Below are positions 11,560 through 23,520 of a stretch of DNA of 64,000 nucleotides, piece after piece; position 1 is the first letter of the stretch; the number at the start of each line of letters is the position of its first letter. Source of the stretch: Argopecten irradians (lineage: Eukaryota; Mollusca; Bivalvia; Pectinida; Pectinidae); contig NC_091134.1 in NCBI RefSeq assembly GCF_041381155.1, positions 11,006,755 to 11,070,754 of the forward strand. Reading direction: 5' to 3'. The notes under the pieces were generated by a model. The model was not told the origin of the DNA and searched no databases. It was given only the letters and a program-made list of their open reading frames with translations. The position numbers and the translations under genes are program-made.

Positions 11560-11970
11560 AGTATGGATCCATAACAAGAGGCCCCAGAGCCTTAACGGTC
11601 ATCTGACTACCTTGGCAATAATCATATATGAAATTATTAGATATAGTGTCAAGGTAGCCATCTTCGATTTGGGATTTGAGATGTAACAACACTTTGTCGG
11701 GACCATGTCAGGATCATTTCATGCAAGTTTCAGCCAAATCGCGATGGTAGAACTTGAGAAAAATGTGGCGGCCATCTTGGATTTTGGTCAATCCGAAAAT
11801 AACAACACTTTGTCGCACTGGTAGAACGAAATGTGGAAAGTTAACGGCAGATGACGACGAACGAAACGTGACGACTATAAGTCATCCTGAACTCAGAAAA
11901 GACGGGATTCTCTCAATATGGTAGCCATTTTGAAATACGAATATTCTTCAAGGGGATATAATGAAACCTT
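11560..11970. repeat. Dispersed repeat, family B (ACAAGAGGCCC type)
   Basis: It starts with AACAAGAGGCCCCAGAGCC and continues through ACACTTTGTCGGGACCATGTC and GGCGGCCATCTTGGATTTTGG to an ACGACGAACG-rich part. These motifs are typical of a very common bivalve repeat. A second start (AACAAGAGGCCCAAGGCC) lies at about 12627. Confidence 0.6.
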
Positions 11971-12302
11971 AATAAACTAATTTCCAATCTGACTTTCCAA
12001 ATTAATACAAAGGTTACCGATTATTAATTATATTTCATACAACATTTCTCGTTTCCATTTTTTAAACAAAATGCATAAAATCACAAATCACAACGCAAAA
12101 TGGTTACGGTCAGGATATTGTATAAATCATCGAAAACATAGTTCAAACTGTAACCTACCTTCTTGAACAAATTCCGTCCGCCAACTTTTACCACTTATTA
12201 CACCATACCATCATGAGGAGTTACCACAGATCCACCATGCAGTAATGGATATAAATACATTGGATATTTACAATACGGTTTTAAAAAAATAATTTTCGAT
12301 AT

Positions 12303-12566
12303 TTGATAGTAACATATCATGGAGTCTTCTATCATGGTAGATATCCAAATCAACCTGAAATGAATTATACATACATTATGAAACGACGAATAGACAATTT
12401 TATTCCAAAAAGAGTAATTGAAAGATATTCATGTTATAATTCAGCAACGACATTTCAAAGTCACGACGATATTTGTTTTGCCACTGACGCAACCAACATA
12501 ATATCGTCACAACTGAATGCTGAAACGATGTTGGTAGACGAGTTTTCTCCCCTATACCGTATATGA
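12303..12566. other. Open frame in repeat field, not called as a gene
   Basis: An 87-codon plus-strand frame with no recognisable motif. It shares the phrase TTTTATTCCAAAA with repeat family D (at about 22711), so it is more likely repeat-derived. The stretch 13314-13894 beyond the duplication shows nothing. Confidence 0.3.
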
Positions 12567-12663
12567 CTTTAGGGAGAAGAAAAGATCAACAAAACATCAT
12601 ACTGCGTGTGTGTCGAAGAAGAAAACAAGAGGCCCAAGGCCTTTACGGTAACAGGTCAAGCTT

Positions 12664-13313
12664 GGAATCAATCGAATAGGTAGAGAATTAAATACCTTTC
12701 TTCAAAATGGTGACTTTGGCGACCACCTTAGATTTTGGACAGACATGGGAATGTTTTGGGAGAGTCTAAACATAGCATGGCAACAATCTTGGAATTCGGA
12801 TAAGACCTGAAAAATAATAACACTTGGTCGGAACTATGTCAGCATCATTTCTGGCAAGCTTCAGCTGTGGTGACCATATTGGATTTCAAATTTACTCGAA
12901 AATAAAAATTGATGTGTTTCTTAATTCATGTCTTCTCCGGCGAACGTTAGACACTTAATTGCATGGTACATACATTTGTTTTTACTTTGGAATCAATCGA
13001 ATAGGTAGAGAATTAAATACCTTTCTTCAAAATGGTGACTTTGGCGACCACCTTAGATTTTGGACAGACATGGGAATGTTTTGGGAGAGTCTAAACATAG
13101 CATGGCAGCAATCTTGGAATTCGGATAAGACCTGAAAAATAATAACACTTGGTCGGAACTATGTCAGCATCATTTCTGGCAAGCTTCAGCTGTGGTGACC
13201 ATATTGGATTTCAAATTTACTCGAAAATAAAAATTGATGTGTTTCTTAATTCATGTCTTCTCCGGCGAACGTTAGACACTTAATTGCATGGTACATACAT
13301 TTGTTTTTACTTT
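12664..13313. repeat. Recent 325-bp tandem duplication
   Basis: Bases 12664-12988 and 12989-13313 are two abutting copies starting GGAATCAATCGAATAGG. By eye they differ at one base (CAACAATC versus CAGCAATC). The unit carries family-B repeat motifs (ACACTTGGTCGGAACTATGTC). Such high identity implies a very young duplication, or an assembly or haplotype artefact. Confidence 0.95.
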
Positions 13314-13894
13314 GTATGTTTTATATTATAACAGTATAGTTAAAAACATTTTAATAAATTCTACAACATTTGCATTATTAATCATCTGAAATTAGTTGTG
13401 TGTCGACACGTAGGAAAAATCCCTTATAGTACAATAGTATGAAGTTAATATCTTGATATCGATTTGTATACGCCCCGTTAGAGCTGGAGTTGTCCTTGAT
13501 ATACTAATTGTGAGATGGACGACACAGCTGGCCGTTAGATTACGCAAGACATTAATGCAATGATATTAAATTCATATCTATTTTTTTATATTTCATTACT
13601 CACTTACCTATCGAGACAGACAGGGAGATGGATATATGTAAATACTAATAGCTTTTTAATGACAGTGGTTTCATAATTGCATGCTGCCATTATATTGGGA
13701 AGGCTTTGCCTAGTCACACATGAACATTTGAGACTTCTCCTCATCTTTACTCGATATATGTCACCAGACATTTTCGTCTGGGGTAAACAAAATGTGTACT
13801 CTAATGAGACTAAATAAATGAGTATTTGTTTGTGTAAAGAAATGAAAAAAGAAATGAGAAAAGAAAGCTAAAAAGATTCAATAAAACAAGAAAA

Positions 13895-14435
13895 TACACA
13901 GGATAATACAGGTAAATACATAGGATAATACATGTAAATACATATAGGATAATACAGGTAAATACATATAGGATAATACAGGTAAATACATAGGATAATA
14001 CATGTAAATACATATAGGATAATACAGGTAAATACATATAGGATAATACAGGTAAATACATATAGGATAATACAGGTAAATACATATAGGATAATACAGG
14101 TAAATACATAGGATAATACAGGTAAATACATATAGGATAATACAGGTAAATACATATAGGATAATACAGGTAAATACATAGGATAATACAGGTAAATACA
14201 TATAGGATAATACAGGTAAATACATAGGATAATACAGGTAAATACATATAGGATAATACAGGTAAATACATATAGGATAATACAGGTAAATACATATAGG
14301 ATAATACAGGTAAATACATATAGGATAATACAGGTAAATACATATAGGATAATACAGGTAAATACATATAGGATAATACAGGTAAATACATAGGATAATA
14401 CAGGTAAATACATATGATAATATAGGTAAATAAAT
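13895..14435. repeat. 22/24-bp minisatellite, about 23 copies
   Basis: The unit is AGGATAATACAGGTAAATAC plus either AT or ATAT, so 22- and 24-bp variants are interspersed. Copies are otherwise nearly identical, which implies recent homogenisation. Minus-strand frames of up to 214 codons (repeating YLPVLSYM or FTCIILYV) arise only from the array. Confidence 0.97.
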
Positions 14436-14663
14436 ATTATTTTTTCCACATCAGCCTGTTGTTGCTGCTCATAAGGTTTCCTTATCGCGTTATAACACAG
14501 TTGATATTGCATCAGATTGTTATTATTGTGAAGGGTATGGTAGGAAATATATTTAATGCTTCGTTTTATGTGAACATAATGCGCAATCTGTGATTTTGAA
14601 CCAGTTATTTGTAAAATTTGATTATATATGTCACTGAATATGATATTCTATTCATCGACTACC

Positions 14664-14845
14664 TTAGGTACCCCCACGTGGAGTCGTGGCACTACTTGTA
14701 AACAAATCTCCCTTCGTGGGCCCCAAAAGTACCGTATGTTGTGTAGCCAGCTGATGACTGTTGTCTGCAGGATTCCGTGTGAAGGATTGCAGCTTTGCTT
14801 CCGCTTCAGAGCTCCCCAAGCCTGGGAATGGAGGATGATATTCAC
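14664..14845 (-). CDS. Candidate terminal exon of an unrecognised gene
   Basis: The minus strand shows a good acceptor (CTCATTATTTCAG) followed by 59 codons and a TAA at 14664-14666. The predicted peptide starts EYHPPFPGLGSSEAEAKLQ and ends TTPRGGT. It is balanced, hydrophilic and unlike the AT-rich noise around it, and the block is visibly GC-richer than both flanks. It has no internal Met, so it would be a last exon with one base carried in. I do not recognise the family and could not find its upstream exons. An overlapping minus frame that starts with a Met at 14986 reads the same bases in a different phase and looks less protein-like. Confidence 0.35.
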
Positions 14846-15690
14846 CTGAAATAATGAGCAGGTGGAGAATACGTTAGACTCTGTTGTCGCTTTTATCTTT
14901 TGCCCAACACCATATGACTTTCTCCTTGGTTCCTTTACAGAAACACACAAACATTCCTTGGTAATTGCCGTATTTCTGGAGTACATTTATAGATCTAAGT
15001 GTTATCGAAAATAGACATACAATTACGTTATACAAATGTATATACATACATACTGTATTTACGAGAATGTTTTTCAGTTTTGGAAAGAGAAAAAGTCTCG
15101 TTAAAAACGTTGAATAGTATATATATGGCATATGGTATTGCATGAAATGAGCAAAAAGAAAACATTTTACAATTGTGACCTTTGGAAATAAGACGATGAG
15201 CTTTTCTAATCACAAATCCAAAAATAATGCTAGATCCTGCAACAGTTTTCTGTTTTGCGTCGTCCTCAAGTGCTAGTCCGGCGTTTCTAATAAAAAAAGT
15301 TCTCTATTGGCTATGGCTTATAACATGGTTATAGAAAGAAGTTTTTTTTAGAAGTAAAGAGACCATCTCCAAATATCTATTTGGCTCCAATAGAGAATAT
15401 AGCTTACACCGAAATACTAGTGTGATATCATTGAACTATACCACCAAAATCACTTAGCAGTATACCTCAAACTAACAGAATCGTATAACTACAAATAGAT
15501 GTTGTTTGAATGGCGCCTCGGACAAAGCAAAGAATGGAAACAGTAGCATTCAGTAGTAATTTAATCCTAATGAAAACAAGGCTTAAATAACTGCGCAGAA
15601 TAGGCATGTCGTTTCTATATAGGCATTCGACTGCTCAATCAGACCAAATCACGATTTGCCATAAACATTGACAATGGACACCAAGTATCG
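14846..15690. other. AT-rich intergenic, no gene seen
   Basis: No coding exon recognised. A 10-bp inverted match (TCTCTATTGG and CCAATAGAGA, about 15301-15415) is too short to call an element. Confidence 0.5.
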
Positions 15691-15691
15691 T

Positions 15692-16472
15692 TTAATCTAC
15701 CATTGAAAAGTGACAATGATCATAATCTACCATTGAAACATGACATTGATCATGATCTACCATTAAACATGACAATGGTCGTAATCTGCCATTAAAACAT
15801 GACAATGGTCTTAATCTGCCATTAAAACATGACAATGGTCTTAATCTATCATTAAAACATGACAATGGTCTTAATCTGCCATTAAAACATGACAGTGATC
15901 ATAATCTGCCATTAAAACATGACAATGATCTTAATCTACCATTAAAACATGTCAATGGTCATAATTTACCAGTAAAACATGACAATGGTCGTAATCTGCC
16001 ATTAAAACATGTCAATGGTCATAATCTGCCATTAAAACATGACAATGATCATAATCTACCATTAAAACATGACAATGATCATAATATACCATTAAAACAT
16101 GTCAATGATCATAATCTACCATTGAAACATGACAGTGATCATTATCTAACATTAAAAAGCGACAGTAATCAGGATCTACCATTAAAACATGACAATGATC
16201 ATATTCTGCCATAAAACATGCCAGACAGTGATCGTAATCTGCCATTAAATCCCATGACAGTGATCATAATCTGCCATTAAAACATGACAGTGATCATAAT
16301 CTACCATTAAAACATGACAATGATCATAATCTACCATTAAAACATGACAGTGATCATAATCTACCATTAAAACATGACAGTGATCATAATCTGCCATTAA
16401 AACATGACAGTGATCATAATCTGCCATTAAAACATGACAGTGATCATAATCTGACATTAAAACATGACAGTG
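15692..16472. repeat. 30-bp minisatellite, about 26 copies
   Basis: The unit is near ATCTGCCATTAAAACATGAC plus AGTGATCATA. The left copies carry GGTC and the right copies GATC, and the right part (16270-16470) is the most uniform. Because 30 is a multiple of three, the minus strand gives a 10-residue periodic frame (MADYDHCHVL). Decayed copies trail to about 16615. Confidence 0.97.
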
Positions 16473-16619
16473 TTAACAGTGAATATCGGTGTCACAATGC
16501 TAACAATATGACATTAAAAGGTGCCATTATCATTATCTTCCATTCAAAATTTTAAAGATACAACCTCCAGTTAAAACTCTTCAAAAAGCATTTACCACAA
16601 TCTACCATTAAAAATGTAA

Positions 16620-18107
16620 TGGAATGCCTTGTTGATAGGGTAGTTTTAATTGGGCAGAATAACAAGCACTATATAAATACACTGTGTGGTTACATAGACT
16701 ACTCCCATGGATTCCTCTGAAAGGTGACACCATTAACACACACTCACTGACTTATATAGAACCCAGACTGTTTACTAGACAGTTTAATTGGATAACGAAC
16801 ATGGGAATGATATTGTGTTTCCATGTTGTTTACACTGGCTGCCGTTAAATCATATATCGCGGCGTTCAGTATTAAATTGTCTGATAAGCATTTCCCATAA
16901 ATGTCATAATAGTTATATTAGCTCAACTATGAAGTTGTATAATAAGTTATCGACGGAAAAGGTTAGTTAATAGTGTTAACTTTCAACTTAATAGCTTAGG
17001 TATATTTCACATTTTAATGTGTAACTTCCTGGTACGTGGCTATTTATAGCTCTAAGACATCGGATCTTCAAATAAAGTCTTTAGAAATCCGGCCTAGTTT
17101 CTTCTGTATTCTTGCTCATCGCATCCTGTTTTCATTTAAAAGGGCATAACCCGAATGTTTTAAAGAAACAACTGATTTCATAATTCATTGCTTTGTATTG
17201 ATATATATATATATATATCTTTTTATATATATATTAATATTAACCATCACATGGACATGTTACTCTTTTACATATGTACTTATATGTATATAGTATTCAC
17301 AATTTTAAAACAAATGTTTGTGTCATAATGGTGTGACATGCTTTGTTCTATTAGCTGCACCATGTTATCTTATCATTTTTTATTTGCATTCAGTTTGGTC
17401 TAATTACAGTGGCTTCCAAACATAGAGACAGGATACAGCTTGGTGGGAAGTTGTCTTTTAATTAATTGCTGATGCTTTGTTTTTTTTTTTTTTTTTTTTT
17501 TTTGTGCATGATCATTAGCCTCATTAAGGAGTCCTTGAAGGAAGAAACAGAAGATTGCCGACCCCAACATCACTGACGTGTCCTTGAAACACATATACAT
17601 TGTATGTATTTGCAATTGACTTTCAGTAATGTCGCCATCACATCACTGCGAATTCCTAGTGGTCGAAACTAGCTGAATCATGTCCTCCCTTACATCCCCA
17701 AAAATTCATAGAATGACGAAACAATTGTATGAAGATACGAAAGTTGATGACAAATCCAAGTGTGACAGCTTATGATGTCACTAGCATCACTGCCGAATCC
17801 TAGAAACACTTACAACCTCAGACTCTCCAAAACACGAAGTATCAGTTCGGTAAAGACTGCTGTTGGCTGTATGATGGCCATAGAGTCCCTTCAAAGGCTT
17901 AGTTTTATGTGACTAAACTAATTGTTGTGTTTTCCTACCTAAGATTTAAGAAATGGTATATTTAGTTGGAGAGAGTGAGTTGAAATTTTGAAGCGAGGGC
18001 GACAGCCGCCATATTGCACCATAATAAAATTTGCTGACCCCCTATAAAGTCACCACGTGACGGCTCTCCGTCAATCATTTGGGAACATTTCTGTCCGAGG
18101 TGCGACA
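16620..18107. other. AT-rich intergenic with simple repeats
   Basis: Contains a short TA array (about 17199-17232) and a T run (about 17480-17503). No gene or longer repeat recognised. Confidence 0.5.
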
Positions 18108-18515
18108 AATGGTTTTCTAGGGTAATATATAAATGGTTTACCTTGGTAATATATGGTTTACCATGGTAATGTATAAATCGTTTACCATGGTAATATATAA
18201 ATGGTTTACAAGGGTAAGATATAAATGGTTTACCAGGGTAATATTACCATGGTAATATATAAATTGTTTACAATATATAAATGGTTTACTATGATAATAT
18301 ATAAAGGGTTTACCATGGTAATATATAAATGGTTTACCATGGTAATATATAAATGGTCTACCAGGGTAATATATAAATGGTCTACCAGGGTAATATATAA
18401 ATGGTTTACCAGGGTAATATATAAATGGTTTACCAGGGTAATATATAAATGGTTTACCAGGGTAATATATAAATGGTTTACTATGATAATATGTAAATGG
18501 TTTACCATGGTAATG
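18108..18515. repeat. 24-bp minisatellite with palindromic core, about 17 copies
   Basis: The unit is near GGTAATATATAAATGGTTTACCAT. Many copies contain the perfect palindrome TTACCATGGTAA, while a central run has TTACCAGGGTAA instead. Both strands are open because 24 is a multiple of three (VIYKWFTR and NHLYITLV periodic frames). Confidence 0.97.
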
Positions 18516-18655
18516 CCTAATGATGGTGTTCCCCGTATATCAGTTTTTAGATTTTATTATGTCTGCGTGGTCTGTCTGTATTTGTATGCTCTTGGTTGAA
18601 ATCTTCTGGCATTTTTATTGGAATTTGTGTATTTTATTGAATTTAGATTAATTTC

Positions 18656-18722
18656 ACTTGTTAAGAATTATTAAAATTTCATAATCCACTTGTTAAGAAT
18701 TATTAAAATTTCATAATCCATG
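18656..18722. repeat. 33-bp tandem duplication
   Basis: Two adjacent copies of CACTTGTTAAGAATTATTAA followed by AATTTCATAATCC, apparently identical. Confidence 0.9.
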
Positions 18723-19590
18723 CATACCAGGCAATTCTGTTGCATTCTATTATTCAGTCCCGAAATAACTCGTCAGCAATATTCTGATTCATTTTGTTAT
18801 TGTCAAGTGTAAAAAGGGATGTTTTTAAATCATCTGTAATATTTATAAAACAATTACCCTAAACAAAACATCCACCAGCTGTTTATGGAATAACATACGT
18901 TTATAAAATGACAGATCGCTACTATTCCCAAAGTGCTGACGATGGTATTTATCGACATTTACAATAATGTCTAAGCCGGTTATAGAAGGTTCAATGGGGA
19001 CGAACCGTGAGCCACTTTTAGTTGATATCTTCTCTCGGTTTGGTTGATTTGATAGAAGGGAGATCAACTTTCCTGATAACTTAATTCACAGTCATCCCAA
19101 ACCAATATAACGATATCCAAAAATACGGAGGTTTTTTAATTATCACTAACGACGTTAATACTCATAGTTACGTTCATATGACAATGCTCAATGATATAAC
19201 ATACTATCAAACATCATATTAAATGCGAAACGCACAAAGGACTGCCATTCAGCATGGTGTTAGTGATTTCAATATCGATTTCGAGTTAGAAACGTACAAG
19301 TCAAAGTTGGGATTTAAATTATGTCGCACAGCTCTCTTGTACTGCCGGGAGACGTTTGTGACTTAGGCATGTACATGGAATTCGAAAGAAGTTTTCAAAA
19401 CAATAGTCATCAACCTAAATGTGTTCGAACAGTGTCGCTATACTTAGAGATATCGTCAAATGAGATAAGCATACTCGTAGGATACATCTGGGTTCCTATT
19501 CATTGATGATTATAGAAACAAGCTCACAGTAAGTGTTGCAAGCAACCTCTGCCGTCAATTAGATTTTTCTAATCTATGGCAAGTTATTAT
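18723..19590. other. Intergenic, no gene supported
   Basis: A 61-codon plus frame at 19321-19506 (MSHSSLVLPGDVCDLGMYM at its start) looks somewhat protein-like but has no recognisable family or splice support. I leave it uncalled. Confidence 0.35.
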
Positions 19591-20420
19591 TGTTTAGTTA
19601 TGCTATCATTATATGAAGTTAGAACAAATTATATAGATGTGTTCTCAAGTTATCGTCCGGAAACTTTAATTTTTAAACAATATGTTTTTAGTTACAGTAA
19701 TCTTTGTAGTTGACCTTTTGACCCCAAATTCAATACCTGTATTCAGAAACGAACATTTGTGAAACAAACTGCATGTATTTTTAGTAACAGTGACCTTTGA
19801 AGTGGACCTTTTGTCCCCAAATTAAATCCCAAGCTATGTTATCCCCTATGTTACCATTGTATAAAATTTGAACAGATGCCGCTGATGTGTTCTCAAGTTA
19901 TTATTCAGAAACTAGAATTTTTAAACAATATAGTTTTAGTAACAGTGACCTTTGTAGTTGACCTTTTGACCCCGAATTCAATCACAAGCTGTATTTTCTC
20001 ATATGCAACCATTGTCTGAAGTTTGATCAAAATCCGGTGATATTTTCTCAAGTTATCGTCCGAAAACTAATATTTTGTAAAAATCTGCTTTTTTTAGTAA
20101 AAGTGACCTTTGTAGTTGACCTTTTGACCCCAAATTCAATTCAAAGCTTTATGTTTCCATATGCCACCATTGGGTGAAGTTTGATCAAAATCCGTTGATG
20201 TTTACTCAATTTATCGTCTGAGACTAATATTTTGTGGAACAAAATATTTTTAGTAAGAGTGACCTTTGTAGCTGACCCTTTGACCCCAAATTCATTCCCA
20301 TTGTCTGACGTTTGATCAAAAGCCGTTGATTTTTTTATCAAGTTATCGTCTGGTATCCAAATCCGGACAGACAGACAGACAGACAGGCTGACGGGAACAA
20401 ACACTAAAGTCCCCTCCATT
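19590..20420. repeat. Degenerate tandem repeat, family C (about 5 units)
   Basis: Recurring phrases every 130-240 bp: GTGACCTTTGTAGTTGACC, TTTTGACCCCAAATTCAAT, GTTTGATCAAAATCCG and AAGTTATCGTCYG. It ends in a GACA run (about 20368-20390) and TGACGGGAAC. This is a widespread bivalve repeat; the 92-codon minus frame at 20141-20419 lies on it. Confidence 0.8.
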
Positions 20421-21240
20421 TTCCCCGGCAGTTTACTAATAAGATTGATTGATTTTAATATAGGATTTCATATTCCAATCTACATATTCCTAGAAACAAG
20501 CATTTGTAATACTAGTAATCTTTTTAACACTCGAAGACATGAAAGTGATATGTCTAAAACTTTGTTTGCCTTAAATTGGGTATATATGGTAAAATGTTAT
20601 CTCGATGTGACAAAACAGCTTCGGACACGCCTTATATTAAGGCTGTTAAATAGATGATAGCAAATCTGATAAGAGCTTCATTTTTATCTCCCATTCTTTC
20701 GTCAGTCAAAAATTGATGCGATAGCAAACTTATGTTTGAGCTTGCTGTAGTACAACTATGGGTAGCAGATGTGGTGTATGAACAAACTAAGACGTGATGA
20801 GTATCGGTATGGGCAAAATCCTGTAAATCTGTTTTGTTCAATAAGTTACTTCATCAATCATGTTTTGCGCTATATTTATAGTAAAGATCAATAAAGGGCG
20901 TACTCTCCTGTGTGCAATGCGATGCGTGTGTTCCTTGTTTGTACTATGAGGACTGTGGTAATTCATTCTTCTGTTTCTTCTTAGAACTCTTGTCCATTTT
21001 CAAGTGTTATCTTGCTGAAACATATTCTCAAAGACAGAGCATTCCATTCAACCACACTATATTAAGAACGAGTCCTGTCATTCCTCTCCCTTTTATCATG
21101 ACTGTTAAGCATAGGCGGCTCTGCTGGTAGGGTGTTATAAATTGTACCTGATGTCCTATATGCGACTAAATTTGGGATGTTATCTATTGTCTTTTTTCTT
21201 CCTAACGTCACCTTTGACATTGCCTCACCTTTGGCCTTCA
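20421..21240. other. Intergenic, no gene seen
   Basis: No recognisable coding block, RNA gene or strong repeat. Confidence 0.5.
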
Positions 21241-21565
21241 GTTGAGCGCTTCACCCTTGTGGAGAAGGCTCTTCGTTTTGTCTCAAGGACGGGACACATC
21301 AATGCCTATAACATTGATAGTTTCGTCTTCTGCTTAGCGGTTAACATAACGGGAGTGGGACGACTGGTTGCTTGTTGTCAGTATAATGTAATTGGATGGA
21401 TGTACTTGGTCTGTAGATATATTACAAAGAGATACATTAGAATACTGCAGCCACCAAAACCACACACATCATGCCTCGCAGACGCTATACACCATTTACA
21501 CGGAGACCACTAATTAATTACCCTGGCTGTTAATAGGACGATGATCTAATCAAACAAACAACCTT
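21241..21565. repeat. Dispersed bivalve repeat, family A copy 2
   Basis: Contains TCTCAAGGACGGGACACATC, TGCTTAGCGGTTAACATAAC, GAGTGGGACGACTGGTTGC and TTGTCAGTATAATGTAATTGG. It ends with GGCTGTTAATAGGACGATG and an AAACAAACAA tail. The A-rich tail is retroposon-like. The 123-codon plus frame here (21142-21513) is repeat sequence, not a gene. Confidence 0.7.
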
Positions 21566-22285
21566 TAGGCAGAGTAAACTACTAATTTCACATGCTATGT
21601 CTTATCCCGTCTGGGAAAAGGAATCTAGGAACGCTCAACTGAAAGCAAACGTGAGATGATATCAAGGGACACATTGAGAAGAATAAAGTCAATTAGAAAA
21701 GAAAGATAAAATCCCAAATTTGGTCGCCTTTTTCATTCAGAGGCTTAAAGGTAGAACTTGTTTCAGGTTGGTGCACTGAAAAAATCGGTTGTGTTTTGCC
21801 AGTATTTGAATTGACATACTGGTGCAGATCTATTGCTAGCTTGTTTGTCACCATAAACACGTATTGGTGTCGAGGAGTTGTTTGTTGTGCTGCTTGGACG
21901 CTTGGTTCAATATTTAAGCAGTGGTAATGACGTCCAATTAAGTGGCTAGCAGACATGCGCCGAACAACGCCAACTACGTAATGTAAGGCTTTATAGTGTG
22001 GTTGCAGAGAAAAATGAAATAGGAATAAAATATGCATTTAAAGAGAAAATGAATGCGGATCACAAAGAGTGCGCGAAATAAACATGGCATTATACTCACC
22101 AGTATCTAACGCTGCTAAAACCATCGTGATTTGTGTTACAATGTATTGCCTGTCGGAGTATTTGGTTTAATGTTTCGGAGTCATGTATTAAATTATACAG
22201 TTTTGGTATATTTTGTGCACACAGCGTATGCTCCGCATCAGCAGCAGAATAAATTTGATATATAGTAACAAATAATCGATGTACT
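21566..22285. other. Intergenic with a repeat fragment
   Basis: AAAATCCCAAATTTGGTCGCC at about 21711 resembles a common mollusc repeat (TAAGATCCCAAATTTAGTCG). A 114-codon minus frame (21693-22037) overlaps it and has no recognisable family. The related phrase AATAAGATCCCA recurs at about 29125. Confidence 0.4.
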
Positions 22286-23520
22286 TTTAAACTGCACAAG
22301 AGAAGTGATAAATAGGAATACAACTATTTTCAATATTCACGTGCTCGTAAGACAAATAAGCCACGAATGGGATTAAATTGTGCCTGTTCACATCAGGACA
22401 TACTTCTACTATCTGTTGGCCATAGATGTATAAATCTTTATTGATCAACTCCTGCCATCTTGACACGTAAGAGGTTTTTATCCGCATGTACTAATTGCCT
22501 CTCCTCTGAGCAGATGGATTCTGGAAAATGCAAAAAATTATCTCAAATCACTTCCATGGGCCACGAATGGGATATCATATATGTTCTCTTAGAGCATTGA
22601 CTTTTTGCAATTCCTACGCTCTGTGGCATCACATAATAGTGTGTCAAATAAGCAATTGCAATAAGTGTATTGAATTTCATTTTATAACTTTGATGATAAA
22701 TATTCTGGATGATTTTATTCCAAAAGAGATATATTTAATAAGGAAAATGTGTGTTGTTTTCAGCTTCGGTTCGGACCGTTGATAATGAGTTAAAGTAGCA
22801 GGACAGAAAACGAAGAATTAAATTGGTATTTGCTTCTTAATTGTATTTGGTTCCCAGATTATCAATAAACAAAATAGTTGCACATTGCACAAAACAAACT
22901 TTAAGTTCACTCGTAGTGGTAATCCGACGTAGACACTAAATCAGCAAATAAAAGTCCACGATTTGAACAACGTTCACACTCACAGTTCACAATTTGTTAT
23001 TCCAAGAAATCTCGTCAAATATCCGTAGTGGCCGCTTTGAAGGTTGGGGATCCAACGAAACAGGAATTGGCTTTTGTATTAAAATGACCATTGTCCAATA
23101 GGTAAACCCGGATGTAATCAAGATTAATAGCATAAAAGATGTTATCACAATTAAACGACTTGACAATATTTCGACAGAAATATATCTACTTAAGCTTATT
23201 AATGACACCATTGCCTCCTGTACATGGGAATCCTATATATAATTGGTGGTCACTCAACAAATAAGACCATAATCTCTTAGGGCAGATTTTAAACTTATCA
23301 ACACATCTATAGATAACTTTTACAGTTACAGAACATTTCAAATTTCTCTGTGACATATCTCCCGACTGTGCCTCAGTATGCTTGCCTTTGTATCGATCAC
23401 ACTTCCAGTCGGTGGTGTGTAAGGTGGGGTTGGAGAGGAGGCTTGTCTTCGGTAGCGTCTTAACAGAAACGTTTTAAATATAAAAAATGTGCAAAGTACA
23501 GATGATGATATCCTTAGAAA
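22286..23520. repeat. Dispersed repeat, family D copy 1 (interrupted)
   Basis: Two parts, 22286-22740 and about 23345-23520, match the contiguous copy at 29697-30330. Shared phrases include AGTGATAAATAGGAATAC, TTATCTCAAATCACTTCC, ATATCTCCCGACTGTGCCTC and GGTAGCGTCTTA. About 600 bp of unrelated sequence sits between the two parts here. It is either an insertion in this copy or a deletion in the other. Confidence 0.7.

Noticed and set aside
13868-14512. 214- and 193-codon minus frames with YLPVLSYM/FTCIILYV repeats
   Set aside because: Generated by the 22/24-bp array; frame content follows unit length, not selection.
15299-15415. Possible small inverted-repeat element (TCTCTATTGG...CCAATAGAGA)
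   Set aside because: Only about 10 bp of matching arm and no target duplication.
16245-16457. 70-codon frame of MADYDHCHVL decapeptides
   Set aside because: A 30-bp array unit gives a 10-residue period automatically; no signal or flanking gene structure.
15692-16472. CRISPR-like regularly spaced repeats
   Set aside because: The repeats are contiguous with no unique spacers, and the genome is eukaryotic.
18225-18599. Periodic frames on both strands over the 24-bp array
   Set aside because: Both strands open because the unit is a multiple of three without stops.
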